Origin: JADKAV01 sp963769435
GTDB taxonomy: Bacteria > Actinomycetota > Actinomycetes > S36-B12 > UBA10799
Length of the DNA: 64,000 bases
NCBI GenBank assembly: GCA_963769435.1
Contig: CAVYLN010000001.1
Location: 930,001 to 994,000, forward strand
Reading direction: 5' to 3'
Positions 9,746-18,085 of the stretch are shown in pieces (position 1 is the first letter of the stretch; each line of letters begins with the position of its first letter). The notes under the pieces are model-generated. The model searched no databases and was not told the DNA's origin. It saw nothing but the letters and a program-made list of their open reading frames with translations. The translations under genes and the position numbers were made by a program.

Positions 9746-10296
9746 CGCAGCAAGCCCTTCATCTCTTCGGTGGGCATCGCACTCATCGCCTGCGTCTCGA
9801 GTTCGACCACCTCGCGTTCGCGGTTGGCCCCGAGCTTCGTGTGCTGGATCTGATCGTGGATCTTCAGGATCGCGTCGATCAGCATCTCGGGCCGCGGCGG
9901 GCATCCCGGCAGGTACATGTCCACCGGCACGACGTGGTCGACGCCCTGCACGATCGCGTAGTTGTTGAACATGCCGCCGCTCGACGAGCAGACACCCATC
10001 GCGAGCACCCACTTCGGGTTGGGCATCTGGTCGTAGATCTGGCGCAGGACCGGGGCCATCTTCTGACTGACCCGGCCGGCCACGATCATCAGGTCGGCCT
10101 GTCTGGGCGAGGCGCGGAAGACCTCCATGCCGAAGCGGGCGAGGTCGTAGCGGGGGGCGCCGGTGGCCATCATCTCGATCGCACAACAGGCCAGCCCGAA
10201 CGTGGCCGGCCACAACGAACCCTTCCGGGCGTACCCGGCGACCGCCTCGACGGTGGTCAGCAGGACACCACTGGGAAGTTTCTCCTCAAGACCCAT
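9742..10296 (-). CDS. nuoB: NADH-quinone oxidoreductase subunit B ([4Fe-4S] N2)
   Basis: A 184-residue subunit carrying the terminal [4Fe-4S] cluster N2, which hands electrons to quinone. Ligands are all present: the adjacent Cys37-Cys38 pair in GLACCAIEMM, Cys103 in MGVCSSSGG, and Cys132 in YLPGCPPRPE. The ATG at 10296 overlaps the nuoA stop (ATGA). Confidence 0.97.
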   Translation of the reverse strand: MGLEEKLPSGVLLTTVEAVAGYARKGSLWPATFGLACCAIEMMATGAPRYDLARFGMEVFRASPRQADLMIVAGRVSQKMAPVLRQIYDQMPNPKWVLAMGVCSSSGGMFNNYAIVQGVDHVVPVDMYLPGCPPRPEMLIDAILKIHDQIQHTKLGANREREVVELETQAMSAMPTEEMKGLLR

Positions 10297-10658
10297 CAGT
10301 CCCACTCCAAACCACGGCGGCGCCAAACGTATGCGTACACGACCACGAGGGTCAGGATGAACAAGAGCATCTCGATCAGCCCGAACGCCGCGAGCTGGTC
10401 GAACGCGACCGCCCAGGGGTAGAGGAACACGATCTCGATGTCGAAGATGATGAACAGCATCGCCGTCAAGTAGTACTTGACCGGGAACTTGCCCCGTCCG
10501 GCGAGCTGCGGGGTCGGCTCGATGCCGCACTCGTAGGGCTCCATCTTGGCGCGGTTGTAGCGCTTCGGACCGGTCAGGCTGGCCACTCCGACGCTGAACG
10601 CGGCGAAGGCGAATGCCAGCAATCCCAGGATCAGGATGGGAAGGTACACGTTGCCCAT
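10296..10658 (-). CDS. nuoA: NADH-quinone oxidoreductase subunit A
   Basis: A 120-residue, three-helix membrane subunit and first gene of the nuo operon. The conserved loop with YECGIEPTPQLAGRGKFPVK and helix motif FIIFDIEIVFLYPWAV are intact. The ATG is preceded by GGAAGGAG at a good distance (10668-10675). A -10-like TAGGAT lies at 10686-10691. Confidence 0.97.
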   Translation of the reverse strand: MGNVYLPILILGLLAFAFAAFSVGVASLTGPKRYNRAKMEPYECGIEPTPQLAGRGKFPVKYYLTAMLFIIFDIEIVFLYPWAVAFDQLAAFGLIEMLLFILTLVVVYAYVWRRRGLEWD

Positions 10659-10660
10659 CG

Positions 10661-10864
10661 CTATCGACTCCTTCCGGTCGCGTCAATCCTAGGGGGATGC
10701 CCCCCGACACCGCCCGCCGACTCCGGCGTGGACCGGTGCATCCGCGGCGCGACCCGCTGTCCGGACGCACAGCCGCGGCGACGGCCCGGCGCCGCGCGGC
10801 CCGCGCGATTGGCCAGTCGCAGCACCCGCCCCCGACACTCGGCGGTGCCGGTGCGGTGATCCAT
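10661..10864 (-). CDS. possible 67-codon leader ORF of the nuo operon
   Basis: A short reading frame starting MDHRTGTAECRGRV, rich in Arg, Gly and Ala, with no domain I recognise. Two features support translation: an AAGGAG ribosome binding site spaced correctly before the ATG, and a stop (TAG, 10661-10663) only two bases before the nuoA ATG. It lies just downstream of the Rex operator. It could be a leader peptide coupled to nuoA, a small protein, or chance in GC-rich DNA; a -10-like element inside it (10686-10691) would let nuoA be transcribed without it. Confidence 0.3.
   Translation of the reverse strand: MDHRTGTAECRGRVLRLANRAGRAAPGRRRGCASGQRVAPRMHRSTPESAGGVGGHPPRIDATGRSR
10686..10691 (-). 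promoter_or_regulatory. candidate proximal -10 element for nuoA
   Basis: TAGGAT on the minus strand, placed so that transcription would begin about ten bases upstream of the GGAAGGAG ribosome binding site of nuoA. No convincing -35 is visible. Weak on its own, but consistent with other TAnnnT elements in the window. Confidence 0.35.
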
Positions 10865-10873
10865 CGGTTCTCC

Positions 10874-10891
10874 TTGTGAACGCATTCACTA
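10874..10891. promoter_or_regulatory. Rex operator (ROP) ahead of the nuo operon
   Basis: TTGTGAACGCATTCACTA, an inverted repeat with perfect GTGAA/TTCAC arms around a 4-base centre. It agrees with the published actinobacterial Rex consensus TTGTGAAnnnnTTCACAA at all but one arm position. Rex is a repressor released from DNA when NADH/NAD+ rises, and nuo is a known target class in Streptomyces. The site lies about 10-25 bases downstream of the start predicted from the TAAACT -10 (10906-10911), a position suited to block transcription. A rex gene is in this same window at 59691-60357. Confidence 0.75.
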
Positions 10892-10905
10892 GCGCCCCCG
10901 CGACG

Positions 10906-10911
10906 AGTTTA
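10906..10911 (-). promoter_or_regulatory. candidate distal -10 element of the nuo operon
   Basis: TAAACT on the minus strand, a good match to the TAnnnT -10. Predicted initiation is near 10899, directly upstream of the Rex operator and of the AAGGAG-ATG of the small leader ORF. No clear -35 seen. The remaining bases between the lipoprotein stop and here show nothing else. Confidence 0.4.
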
Positions 10912-10955
10912 GGACGCCCGGGGCGGGGCCTCACATCCGGTGCCGGGACCCCGGA

Positions 10956-11615
10956 TCAACTGGCAGGGGAAGCGTCCGTGGCGGGCTGCACGGTGAACGA
11001 GTTGACCATCTGGTCGAACGTGGGGGTGAGCTCCTGCCAGCGGTCGGTCGCCGACTGGGTCAGCAATTGGTACTCGATGTTCCCCTCGAAGAGGAAGTAC
11101 AGGCTCGAGGTCATCGGCGTGTCCTCGACGGCGAAGGTTGCATCGGCCTGGAACCCGCTGAGCCCGCTGACCGTGGTCGGCGTCAGTTCGGTGATCTGCA
11201 TGTCCTCTGACGACGCCTCGAGTTGCGGGATGACGCTGGTCTCGAGTTCGGCCTTGACCTGATCGAGGTTCGCCTCGGTGATCTCGGTGTTCAGCTCGTA
11301 GACATTCACCACGAAGGCGTCCCGGTACTGGCCTCCGACCTCGGTCCCGTCGGTGTCGAAGACCGCGACCGAATCGGCGCTGCTCGCCCCGCTCTGGGCC
11401 TCCCAGGAGGTGTCGGACTGCTGCTCGAACGGCGGCGCGTACTGGAAGCTGAAACCGTACTTGTCACTGGTGTAGGTCTGCACGTCGGATGGCACCGACT
11501 GCTCGACGCTCGGGCTGGCCGGAGCCTCGGAACTGCCCCCGACACTTACTTCGGCGGAGCACCCTGCCAGCCCGAAAGCCAACGCCACGCCCGCCACCAC
11601 AATTGAGATTCGCAT
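10956..11615 (-). CDS. secreted lipoprotein of unknown function (PsbP/DcrB-like fold possible)
   Basis: A predicted lipoprotein: MRISIVVAGVALAFGLAGCS has a hydrophobic signal and lipobox LAGC (Cys19). A Ser/Thr/Glu-rich linker follows, then a domain beginning YTSDKYGFSFQYAPPFEQ, the kind of opening seen in PsbP/DUF1795-like proteins. No catalytic motif is visible. I chose the ATG at 11615 because GAGGAA sits just upstream; a GTG at 11627 would add four residues. It faces the same way as nuo but about 300 bases upstream, so it is probably a separate unit. Confidence 0.8.
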   Translation of the reverse strand: MRISIVVAGVALAFGLAGCSAEVSVGGSSEAPASPSVEQSVPSDVQTYTSDKYGFSFQYAPPFEQQSDTSWEAQSGASSADSVAVFDTDGTEVGGQYRDAFVVNVYELNTEITEANLDQVKAELETSVIPQLEASSEDMQITELTPTTVSGLSGFQADATFAVEDTPMTSSLYFLFEGNIEYQLLTQSATDRWQELTPTFDQMVNSFTVQPATDASPAS

Positions 11616-11647
11616 GGTCTTCCTCACGTTCGCCTAGCCCGACGCGA

Positions 11648-12337
11648 TCAGGCTACTCCTCTGTGCAGCGCAACGATGCCTCCAGAGACGTTGCGCCACG
11701 CGACGTCGTGCCAGCCGGTTTCCATGAGCAGATCGGCGAGTCCGGACTGATCCGGCCACGCGGAGATCGACTCGGCCAGATACTCGTAGGCCTCGGAGTT
11801 GCTGGAGACGCGCTTGGCGATCTTGGGCAGCGCCTTCATCAGGTATTCCTGGTACACCGTGCGGAAGGCCGGCCAGGTGGGAGTGGAGAACTCGCAGACC
11901 ACCAGGCGCCCGCCTGGCCTGGTCACCCGCTTCATCTCCCGCAGGCCCTCCCGCGGGTCATGGATGTTGCGCAGACCGAAGGAGATGCTGACGGCGTCGA
12001 ACGAGTCGTCGGCGAACGGCAGCGCCATCGCATCACCGGCCACGAACGGCAGTTGCGGGATCCGGGAGCGGCCCACGCGCAGCATTCCCAGGGAGAAGTC
12101 GCAGGGCACCACCTCGGCGCCGCGTCGCGCGAACGACTCACTGCTGGTACCCGTTCCGGCGGCCAGATCCAACACTCGGTCGCCGGGGCCGGCGTCGACC
12201 GCGTCAGCCACCAGACGGCGCCACCTGCGTGTCTGACCCACTGCGAGCACGTCGTTGGTCAGGTCGTACCGCCCGGCCACCCGATCGAACATCGCCGCCA
12301 CGGCGAACGGCTGCTTGTCGAGGTCCGCTCTGCTCAC
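11648..12337 (-). CDS. menG: demethylmenaquinone methyltransferase
   Basis: A 229-residue class I SAM-dependent methyltransferase of the UbiE/MenG family, which C-methylates demethylmenaquinone in the last step of menaquinone synthesis. The SAM motif LDLAAGTGT is at residues 56-64. Family signatures are FDRVAGRYDLTNDVLAVGQ (residues 17-35), SISFGLRNIHDPREGLREM (about 118) and RPGGRLVVCEFS. The other men genes nearby favour MenG over ubiquinone UbiE. Confidence 0.93.
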   Translation of the reverse strand: MSRADLDKQPFAVAAMFDRVAGRYDLTNDVLAVGQTRRWRRLVADAVDAGPGDRVLDLAAGTGTSSESFARRGAEVVPCDFSLGMLRVGRSRIPQLPFVAGDAMALPFADDSFDAVSISFGLRNIHDPREGLREMKRVTRPGGRLVVCEFSTPTWPAFRTVYQEYLMKALPKIAKRVSSNSEAYEYLAESISAWPDQSGLADLLMETGWHDVAWRNVSGGIVALHRGVA

Positions 12338-12430
12338 GGGCTCAGTGTCTCACCGGGCCCAGGCTGCGGGCGCCGGGTGTGCCCGGCCCGCGCGGACCAC
12401 CTCGCTCTCGCGGAGGTCGGACTCCGGCAA

Positions 12431-12436
12431 TAACCT
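12431..12436 (+). promoter_or_regulatory. candidate -10 for a leaderless menF transcript
   Basis: TAACCT followed by six bases and the GTG start of menF. With initiation about seven bases after the -10, the mRNA would begin at the start codon. The same TAnnnT-N6/7-start arrangement recurs elsewhere in the window. Confidence 0.45.
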
Positions 12437-12442
12437 GGAAGG

Positions 12443-13642
12443 GTGACCATGCCCGTTGAGGTGCGCACCCGCCTCGTGGATCCGGCGGATCTGTTGTCGC
12501 TCATCCCGGACCATGCGCAGCCGTTCACGTGGGTGCACGAGGGTGATGGCCTGGTCGCGTGGGACGTGGCGGCGTCCACCGTCGTTCGGGGCCCGGAACG
12601 TTTCGCTCGAGCCCAGCGCTGGTGGACGCGGTTCTGCGAGTCCGCCACCATCGACGACGCGGTACTGGCGCCCGGCACAGGGCCGGTGGCCTTCGCCTCC
12701 TTCTCCTTCGACGCCGAGGACGAATCGCTGCTCACCGTCCCCGGAACGATCGTCGGCCAGCGGGACGGCAAGGCCTGGATCACCACGATCAGCCCCAGCA
12801 CCCCCTCGCCGCTGCCTCCGACGCCGGGAACCCCGTTGGCCGAGCACGGGGAGTCCGGCACCGACTACCGACTCCTGGTGGGCGAAGCGGTTGAAGCGAT
12901 CGCCTCGGGCGTTTTCGACAAGGTCGTCCTGGCACGGGCAGTACGCCTGGACGGGGACATCGACGTGCACCGGACGCTCCGCCGACTCTCCCAGCGCTAC
13001 GCGGACTGCTGGACGTTCAGTGCGCACGGTTTGCTGGGCGCCACCCCCGAACTTCTGGTTCGGCGCACAGGTGAGCAGGTGACCTCGCGGGTGCTCGCGG
13101 GAACCGTCGCCACGAGCGCCGACGAGCAGGAGAGCGGTGAGCTGGCCGACGGCATGATCGCGTCCCACAAGGCCCGTGAGGAACATGCGTATGCGGTCAT
13201 GTCCGTGGCCCAGGCACTGGGCACGCACTGCACCGACCTCGATGTCCCGGAGCGTCCGAGTGTCCTGCAACTGGCCAACGTGCAGCACCTGGCCACCGAT
13301 ATCCACGCGATGCTGGTCGACGAGACCTCGGTCGTCGCCATCGCCGCAGCGCTGCACCCGACGGCGGCCGTGTGCGGGACACCGACCGAGCGCGCGATGC
13401 AATTCATACTCAACCGCGAGGGCCTGGAGCGCGGGCGCTACGCGGGCCCCGTTGGCTGGTTCGACGCCAACGGTGACGGCGAGTTCGGGATCGCCCTGCG
13501 GTGCGGTCAACTCTCGCAGGACAACTCGTCCATTGATCTCTTCGCCGGCTGCGGCATCGTCGCCGGATCCGACCCGGACTCGGAGTACGCGGAATCGGAG
13601 ACCAAACTCGAAGCGATGCGCTGGGCGCTCGACGGGCACTGA
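12443..13642 (+). CDS. menF: isochorismate synthase
   Basis: A 399-residue chorismate-binding enzyme that converts chorismate to isochorismate, the entry step to menaquinone. Visible family blocks: VARGFDKVVLAR-like FDKVVLARAVRL (about residue 155), FSAHGLLGATPELLVRR, VLAGTVATSADEQESGELAD, ASHKAREEHAYAV, LHPTAAVCGTPTERAMQ and GRYAGPVGWFDANGDGEFGI. I chose GTG 12443 because of the -10 six bases upstream; an ATG at 12449 is an alternative. Encoded opposite to menG and menD. Confidence 0.92.
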   Translation: MTMPVEVRTRLVDPADLLSLIPDHAQPFTWVHEGDGLVAWDVAASTVVRGPERFARAQRWWTRFCESATIDDAVLAPGTGPVAFASFSFDAEDESLLTVPGTIVGQRDGKAWITTISPSTPSPLPPTPGTPLAEHGESGTDYRLLVGEAVEAIASGVFDKVVLARAVRLDGDIDVHRTLRRLSQRYADCWTFSAHGLLGATPELLVRRTGEQVTSRVLAGTVATSADEQESGELADGMIASHKAREEHAYAVMSVAQALGTHCTDLDVPERPSVLQLANVQHLATDIHAMLVDETSVVAIAAALHPTAAVCGTPTERAMQFILNREGLERGRYAGPVGWFDANGDGEFGIALRCGQLSQDNSSIDLFAGCGIVAGSDPDSEYAESETKLEAMRWALDGH

Positions 13643-13672
13643 CTCCCCCGCGCAGTGGTGAAGGTCCCCGAG

Positions 13673-14357
13673 TCAATTCGGGAGGCCCGGGGGTACCTCG
13701 AAGGTCAGCCACGTGCCCCGCAGCGTGGCGACCCGGTGGCCGGCCGCGGTGAACATGGCCGAGGCGCTGATCCGGCGCCGTCCACTCCGCTCCAGTTGCG
13801 CGGCCACGACGACGTAGGGCCCGGCGGGGTCCAGCGGCTCGTGCTCCAACATCCCCCCGGTCAACCGCCCGGTCACCAGCGGTGTCTCGTGCATCGGCCA
13901 GGCCCACCCACTGGCACAGTCGAGCGCCGCCCAGATCCACTCCGGGGCCACACGGCCACGGGGTTCGTAGACGCAGGCGACCAGCCCGTCCGACACGGGT
14001 CCGGGCCCGATCCGCAGCCCGTCGGGGCGGGCATGACCACATCCGAAGCACGCCGTCGTAGAGCCCCGCACCCGCCCCCGGATATCCGCGACCCGCGGCC
14101 CTGGCCCGTTCGAGATCCACGAAGGGGATCGGATCGGCCACGACGTCGACGGCATCAGCTTCTGCGATCAGGGTGGATCCGTCCCACAACTCGAGGTGCT
14201 GATCGTCGCCGACCTCTCGCAGCTCGGTCTCCAAGGGTGCCGGCGAACGCAGCCAGACATCGGCGCCCGGACCACGTAGACGCACAGCCAGCGAACCGGC
14301 GACATAACCGCCCTGACCCGCGCCCGGCGGACCGGTGAGATGAGCCGCGATCCTCAT
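13673..14357 (-). CDS. hot-dog fold acyl-CoA thioesterase family protein, frameshifted; candidate DHNA-CoA thioesterase
   Basis: About 228 codons once a single-base shift near 14065 is bridged. The N-terminal half reads MRIAAHLTGPPGAGQGGYVA, ...PLETELREV..., ERARAAGRGYPG; the C-terminal half resumes with CFGCGHARPDGLRIGPGPV, a Cys-x2-Cys-Gly signature of a PaaI-like thioesterase group, and ends TWLTFEVPPGLPN. Its ATG overlaps the menD stop (ATGA), so the two are co-translated. Menaquinone synthesis needs a hydrolase for 1,4-dihydroxy-2-naphthoyl-CoA, often unassigned in actinobacteria; this coupling makes the gene a candidate, by inference only. Confidence 0.75.
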
Positions 14358-16120
14358 CGCAGGTGCATCGCGATCGATCGGTGCAACTCAGCCTCCTCCG
14401 CCCGGTCGGTCGGACCCACGACCACGGCGTTGAGGCCCGTGTGAGAGGAGGCGACCCGTAGCGCCTCCCGCAGGTCCGGCCCGTCATGAACGCGCACACC
14501 GTGTGCCTGCAAGAGCGCTCTGATGTCAACACCGACCGGCGTGCCGAACACCCTCTCGAACACGTCCGCCATGCTCGGGTCCGCCTGCTCCAGCGAACCG
14601 AAGATCCCGCCCCCGCCGTTGTCGACGACGAGCAGGCAGAGGTCCGGCCGCGGTTCTGTCGCACCGAACAGCAGTCCGCTCTCGTCGTGCAGCAGGGCCA
14701 GGTCGCCCAGCATCGCGAACGCTCGGCCTCCCCCCGCGCTCTGATGGGCCAGTGCTGCCCCCACCGCCGTGGAGACCAGTCCGTCGATGCCGTTCACTCC
14801 CCGATTGGCCAGAACCCGCGGGGGATCCGACCTCACGCCTGCGACAGCCTCCAGATCCCGGATCGACCGCGACGACGCGACGAAGACCAGGTCGTCGGGC
14901 CCCACGACGTCCCACAAGGCCTGCGCGGCGTGCATCCCGGTCGTCAGCGTCGAGGACTCCAAGGCCTTCTCGATCACCCGACTCGCTGCGGCGTCGGCCA
15001 TCAGCCAACTGTCCAGCCATTCGCTGGATTCCGGCACCTCCGCCTCCGACGGCGGCGCGGGGACCGACCCCAGCACTGCGATCGCGGTGCGGGTGGGGTC
15101 TGGCCAGTCGGTGGTGCGTTGCGGTTCCGAGTGGATATGGACGTCGGCCTCCCTGATCAGGGCCAGCAGTCCACGGCTCAATCCGACCTTGCCCACTGTG
15201 ACGACCACGTCCGGGGTGTGGTCGGCCCGGAACGTCTCGCTCGCGGTGAGCAGGCTCGCGTGGGCCAGCGCGACCGATCCGGCGCGCGCCTGACCAGTCG
15301 GTTCGCTGTGCAGGGGCCAACCGCACGCCTCCGCGAGTTCCACCGCGGCGGCGGCGTCCTCAGGGTCGTCGATGTCCCCGACGACCACCAGTCCGCGCTG
15401 CGGGAGTTCGCTCTCGGCCAGGTCGTCGAGCACCTCGTCGATGGGCTCCTGCACGCTGAGCATCAGTCGGCGGTCGACGGTCCAGGTGCGGATGACCTGC
15501 ACCTCGTCACCGTCCTCGTCGACGAACGCGAGCCCGTCGTGGCCCACCAGCGGCTCGACCCATCCCTGGTCACCGTCGGGCACCAGGGGGTCGCGAAGTG
15601 CGACGTTGAGGTGTACCGGGCCCCGTTGCCACGGATGTGTGGCCACCGCACAGGCCCTGGACACCGTGCTTCGCCAGTACCCGACCTGACCCCGGCCCCG
15701 GGTGGGCGCCTCGAGGTCGGCCGACCAGCGCACGACCCCGTCGAAGACGCGCACCTGATCGATCGTCTGGTTCGCGCCGGTCTGGCGCAGTTCCGCGGGA
15801 CGATCGGCGGTCAGCAGAATGATCGGAAGTGCACTGAACCACGCCTCCTCCACCGCCGGCAGGAGGTTGGCGACGGCTGTGCCGGAGGTCGTGATCACCG
15901 GCACAGGCGCACCACTGCGTTTGGCCAGACCAACCGCGAGGAATCCGGCACTGCGCTCGTCTATGCGAACGTGCAGTCGGATCTCGCCCCGGTCGTGGGC
16001 CCGAGCCGCCTCGATCGCCAAAGGCGCGCTGCGCGACCCCGGGGACAGGACGACGTCGTTGACCCCGGAGCGCACCAGTTCATCGATGATCACCTGCGCA
16101 GCGGCAGTTGCCGGATTCAC
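14354..16120 (-). CDS. menD: SEPHCHC synthase (menaquinone step 2)
   Basis: A 588-residue ThDP-dependent enzyme that joins 2-oxoglutarate and isochorismate to give 2-succinyl-5-enolpyruvyl-6-hydroxy-3-cyclohexene-1-carboxylate. N-terminal PYR domain motifs are VLSPGSRSAPLAIEAA, HVRIDERSAGFLAVGLAKRS and TTSGTAVANLLPAVEEA (residues 24-93); the C-terminal PP domain has MLGDLALLHDESGLLFG and a VVDNGGGGIF block near residue 500. Normal length. The stop is coupled to the thioesterase gene; menC ends 60 bases upstream of its start. Confidence 0.96.
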   Translation of the reverse strand: MNPATAAAQVIIDELVRSGVNDVVLSPGSRSAPLAIEAARAHDRGEIRLHVRIDERSAGFLAVGLAKRSGAPVPVITTSGTAVANLLPAVEEAWFSALPIILLTADRPAELRQTGANQTIDQVRVFDGVVRWSADLEAPTRGRGQVGYWRSTVSRACAVATHPWQRGPVHLNVALRDPLVPDGDQGWVEPLVGHDGLAFVDEDGDEVQVIRTWTVDRRLMLSVQEPIDEVLDDLAESELPQRGLVVVGDIDDPEDAAAAVELAEACGWPLHSEPTGQARAGSVALAHASLLTASETFRADHTPDVVVTVGKVGLSRGLLALIREADVHIHSEPQRTTDWPDPTRTAIAVLGSVPAPPSEAEVPESSEWLDSWLMADAAASRVIEKALESSTLTTGMHAAQALWDVVGPDDLVFVASSRSIRDLEAVAGVRSDPPRVLANRGVNGIDGLVSTAVGAALAHQSAGGGRAFAMLGDLALLHDESGLLFGATEPRPDLCLLVVDNGGGGIFGSLEQADPSMADVFERVFGTPVGVDIRALLQAHGVRVHDGPDLREALRVASSHTGLNAVVVGPTDRAEEAELHRSIAMHLR

Positions 16121-16180
16121 TGCTCCACTGTGACACGCACGTCCGCCGCCGCGATCGCGAGGAGGACCTGCCGGGACCGC

Positions 16181-17065
16181 TCAGACTCCGGTCACCTGCG
16201 CCGCCCGCTCGATCCGGCGCCGCCAGTACTCGAGGTCCTCCACCGCCTCGGGCAGATCTGGATCCAGCGTCGGATAGCCGGTCCAGGACAACTGCCCGGA
16301 CGACGGCAGGATCGCTCTGGTCGTGTCCTGCGCGAACAGGGCTCCGGTCCCCAGACCGCAGGCCAGCGGCGCCTGCGGCAGGCTGCAGGCCGCGGCCACC
16401 CCTGCAGCGAGCCCCATGGAGCTGTCCAGCGCGCTGGAGATGACCACCGGGAGGCCCACCCGACCTGCCACGTCCAACGTGGCGGCCACCCCGCCGAGCG
16501 GGGCGACCTTGAGCACGGCGACATCGGCGGCCCGCGCGACATCGTCGAAGCGGCGGTCGATCCGGATCAACTCGTCGGCAGCCAGAGGGACCGGTGACCG
16601 GTCATGTAGCGCGACCATGTCGTCGAAGCTACGGACAGGCTGCTCGGCGTACTCGAGTCCGAACTCGGCGAGCGCTTCGAGTTCCTGCAGGGCCTCGGGC
16701 AGCGTCCAGGCCCCGTTGACGTCCACCCGCAGAGCGGCATCCGGCAGAACCTCACGGACCGCCGCCACCCGCTCGCGGCCGGCGGCGTCGCCCACCTTGA
16801 TCTTGACCGTCGCGCAGCCCGCGGACAGCGCCATCCCGGCCGCATCGTGCGGCCCGACGGCCGGGATGATCGCGTTGACCCTCACGTCGCTGCGCACTGG
16901 ATCGGGCCACCGGCCATCGGCCTGCTCGAGTGCGCATGACAGCCATCGGGCGTCCGCGATCGCGTCATAGTCGTCGAAGGGCGCGAACTCCCCCCAACCG
17001 TGTTCCCCCGAGATCAGGCACCCCCGTCGCTGGGACAGGCCCCGGAACGGCGTGCGCAGATCCAA
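16181..17065 (-). CDS. menC: o-succinylbenzoate synthase
   Basis: A 294-residue enolase-superfamily enzyme that dehydrates SHCHC to o-succinylbenzoate. Catalytic features: TVKIKVGD (second Lys of a KxK pair), LRVDVNGAW (metal Asp), EYAEQPV (metal Glu), AADELIR and VLKVAPLGG. The N-terminal part LDLRTPFRGLSQRRG fits the family, but the start is unclear: the annotated TTG is in frame, the frame is open to a stop overlapping the end of menB, and a GTGA overlap start at 17096 lies in a different frame. Either the start is TTG or another single-base error lies in the first 20 codons. Confidence 0.92.
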   Translation of the reverse strand: MDLRTPFRGLSQRRGCLISGEHGWGEFAPFDDYDAIADARWLSCALEQADGRWPDPVRSDVRVNAIIPAVGPHDAAGMALSAGCATVKIKVGDAAGRERVAAVREVLPDAALRVDVNGAWTLPEALQELEALAEFGLEYAEQPVRSFDDMVALHDRSPVPLAADELIRIDRRFDDVARAADVAVLKVAPLGGVAATLDVAGRVGLPVVISSALDSSMGLAAGVAAACSLPQAPLACGLGTGALFAQDTTRAILPSSGQLSWTGYPTLDPDLPEAVEDLEYWRRRIERAAQVTGV

Positions 17066-17092
17066 TCGGAACGGGAGCAGGCGACGCTGCGT

Positions 17093-18013
17093 TCACGGAC
17101 GTTTCGGGAACTTCTCGAACTCCGGACGACGCCTCTGCGTGTAGGCGTCGCGACCCTCCTGGGCCTCCTCGGTCATGTAGAAGAGCAGGGTGGCGTCACC
17201 GGCCAGCTGTTGCACTCCGGCCAGTCCGTCGTCCGCGGCGTTGTGTGACGCCTTGAGCATGCGCAGGGCCAATGGCGACAGTTCGAGCATCTCGCGCGCC
17301 CAAGCCACCGTCTCCTTCTCCAGGTCGGCCAGCGGCACGACGGCGTTGACCAGGCCCCAGTCGTAGGCCTGTTCGGCGCCGTACTGCCTGCAGAGGAACC
17401 ACACCTCCCGGGAGCGTTTCTGCCCGATCTGGCGGGCCAGCAGCCCGGAGCCGTAACCGCCGTCGAACGAGCCGACCTTGGGACCGGTCTGACCGAAGCG
17501 GGCATTGTCGGCGGCGATCGTGAGATCACACACGATGTGCAGCACATGCCCTCCCCCGATCGCGTAGCCGGCGACCATGGCGATGACCGGCTTGGGCAGG
17601 CGGCGGATCTGGACCTGCAGGTCGAGGACGTTGAGCCGGCCGATGCCCTTGGCCGCGACCTCGTCGTCTCCGATGTAGCCGTCGTTGCCGCGGATCTGCT
17701 GGTCACCACCGGAGCAGAAGGCCCAGTCACCCTGTCCGGTGAGGATGATCACGCCCACGCTGTCGTCGTCGCGAGCCATCGAGAAGGCACGTTCGAGTTC
17801 GAACAGCGTCGGTGGCCGGAAGGCGTTGCGCTTGTGCGGTCGGTTGATCGTGATCTTGGCGATCCCGTCCGCGGTCTCGTACCGGATGTCGTGGAAGTCA
17901 CCCTCGGCCTTCCAGGCCGCAGCGGGTTCGACGCTGGAGTGGGCGGGATCGGTGAACGCCGGGCTGTCCTGTGTGACAACCGGCGGCAACTCGTATCGGG
18001 TGCGACTATCCAT
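17093..18013 (-). CDS. menB: 1,4-dihydroxy-2-naphthoyl-CoA synthase
   Basis: A 306-residue crotonase-family enzyme that cyclises o-succinylbenzoyl-CoA. MenB marks: INRPHKRNAFRPPTLFEL (about 55-72), FCSGGDQQIRG (oxyanion-hole GGD), MVAGYAIGGGHVLHIVCDL, NARFGQTGPKVGSFDGGYGS and WFLCRQYGAEQAYDWGLVN. The C-terminus RRPEFEKFPKRP is typical. menC follows on the same strand; menE is divergent 72 bases upstream. Confidence 0.97.
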   Translation of the reverse strand: MDSRTRYELPPVVTQDSPAFTDPAHSSVEPAAAWKAEGDFHDIRYETADGIAKITINRPHKRNAFRPPTLFELERAFSMARDDDSVGVIILTGQGDWAFCSGGDQQIRGNDGYIGDDEVAAKGIGRLNVLDLQVQIRRLPKPVIAMVAGYAIGGGHVLHIVCDLTIAADNARFGQTGPKVGSFDGGYGSGLLARQIGQKRSREVWFLCRQYGAEQAYDWGLVNAVVPLADLEKETVAWAREMLELSPLALRMLKASHNAADDGLAGVQQLAGDATLLFYMTEEAQEGRDAYTQRRRPEFEKFPKRP

Positions 18014-18085
18014 GCGTCAAGGCTAGATGAAGCACCGGCTTCCGCCGCCCGGGCCCGAGACCGACGCCTGGACCACAATGGGGTG

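Noticed and set aside
9053..10770. Long readings running through nuoC, nuoB and nuoA
   Set aside because: They are extensions of the true genes into neighbouring frames of GC-rich DNA; internal GTGA/ATGA starts give normal family lengths.
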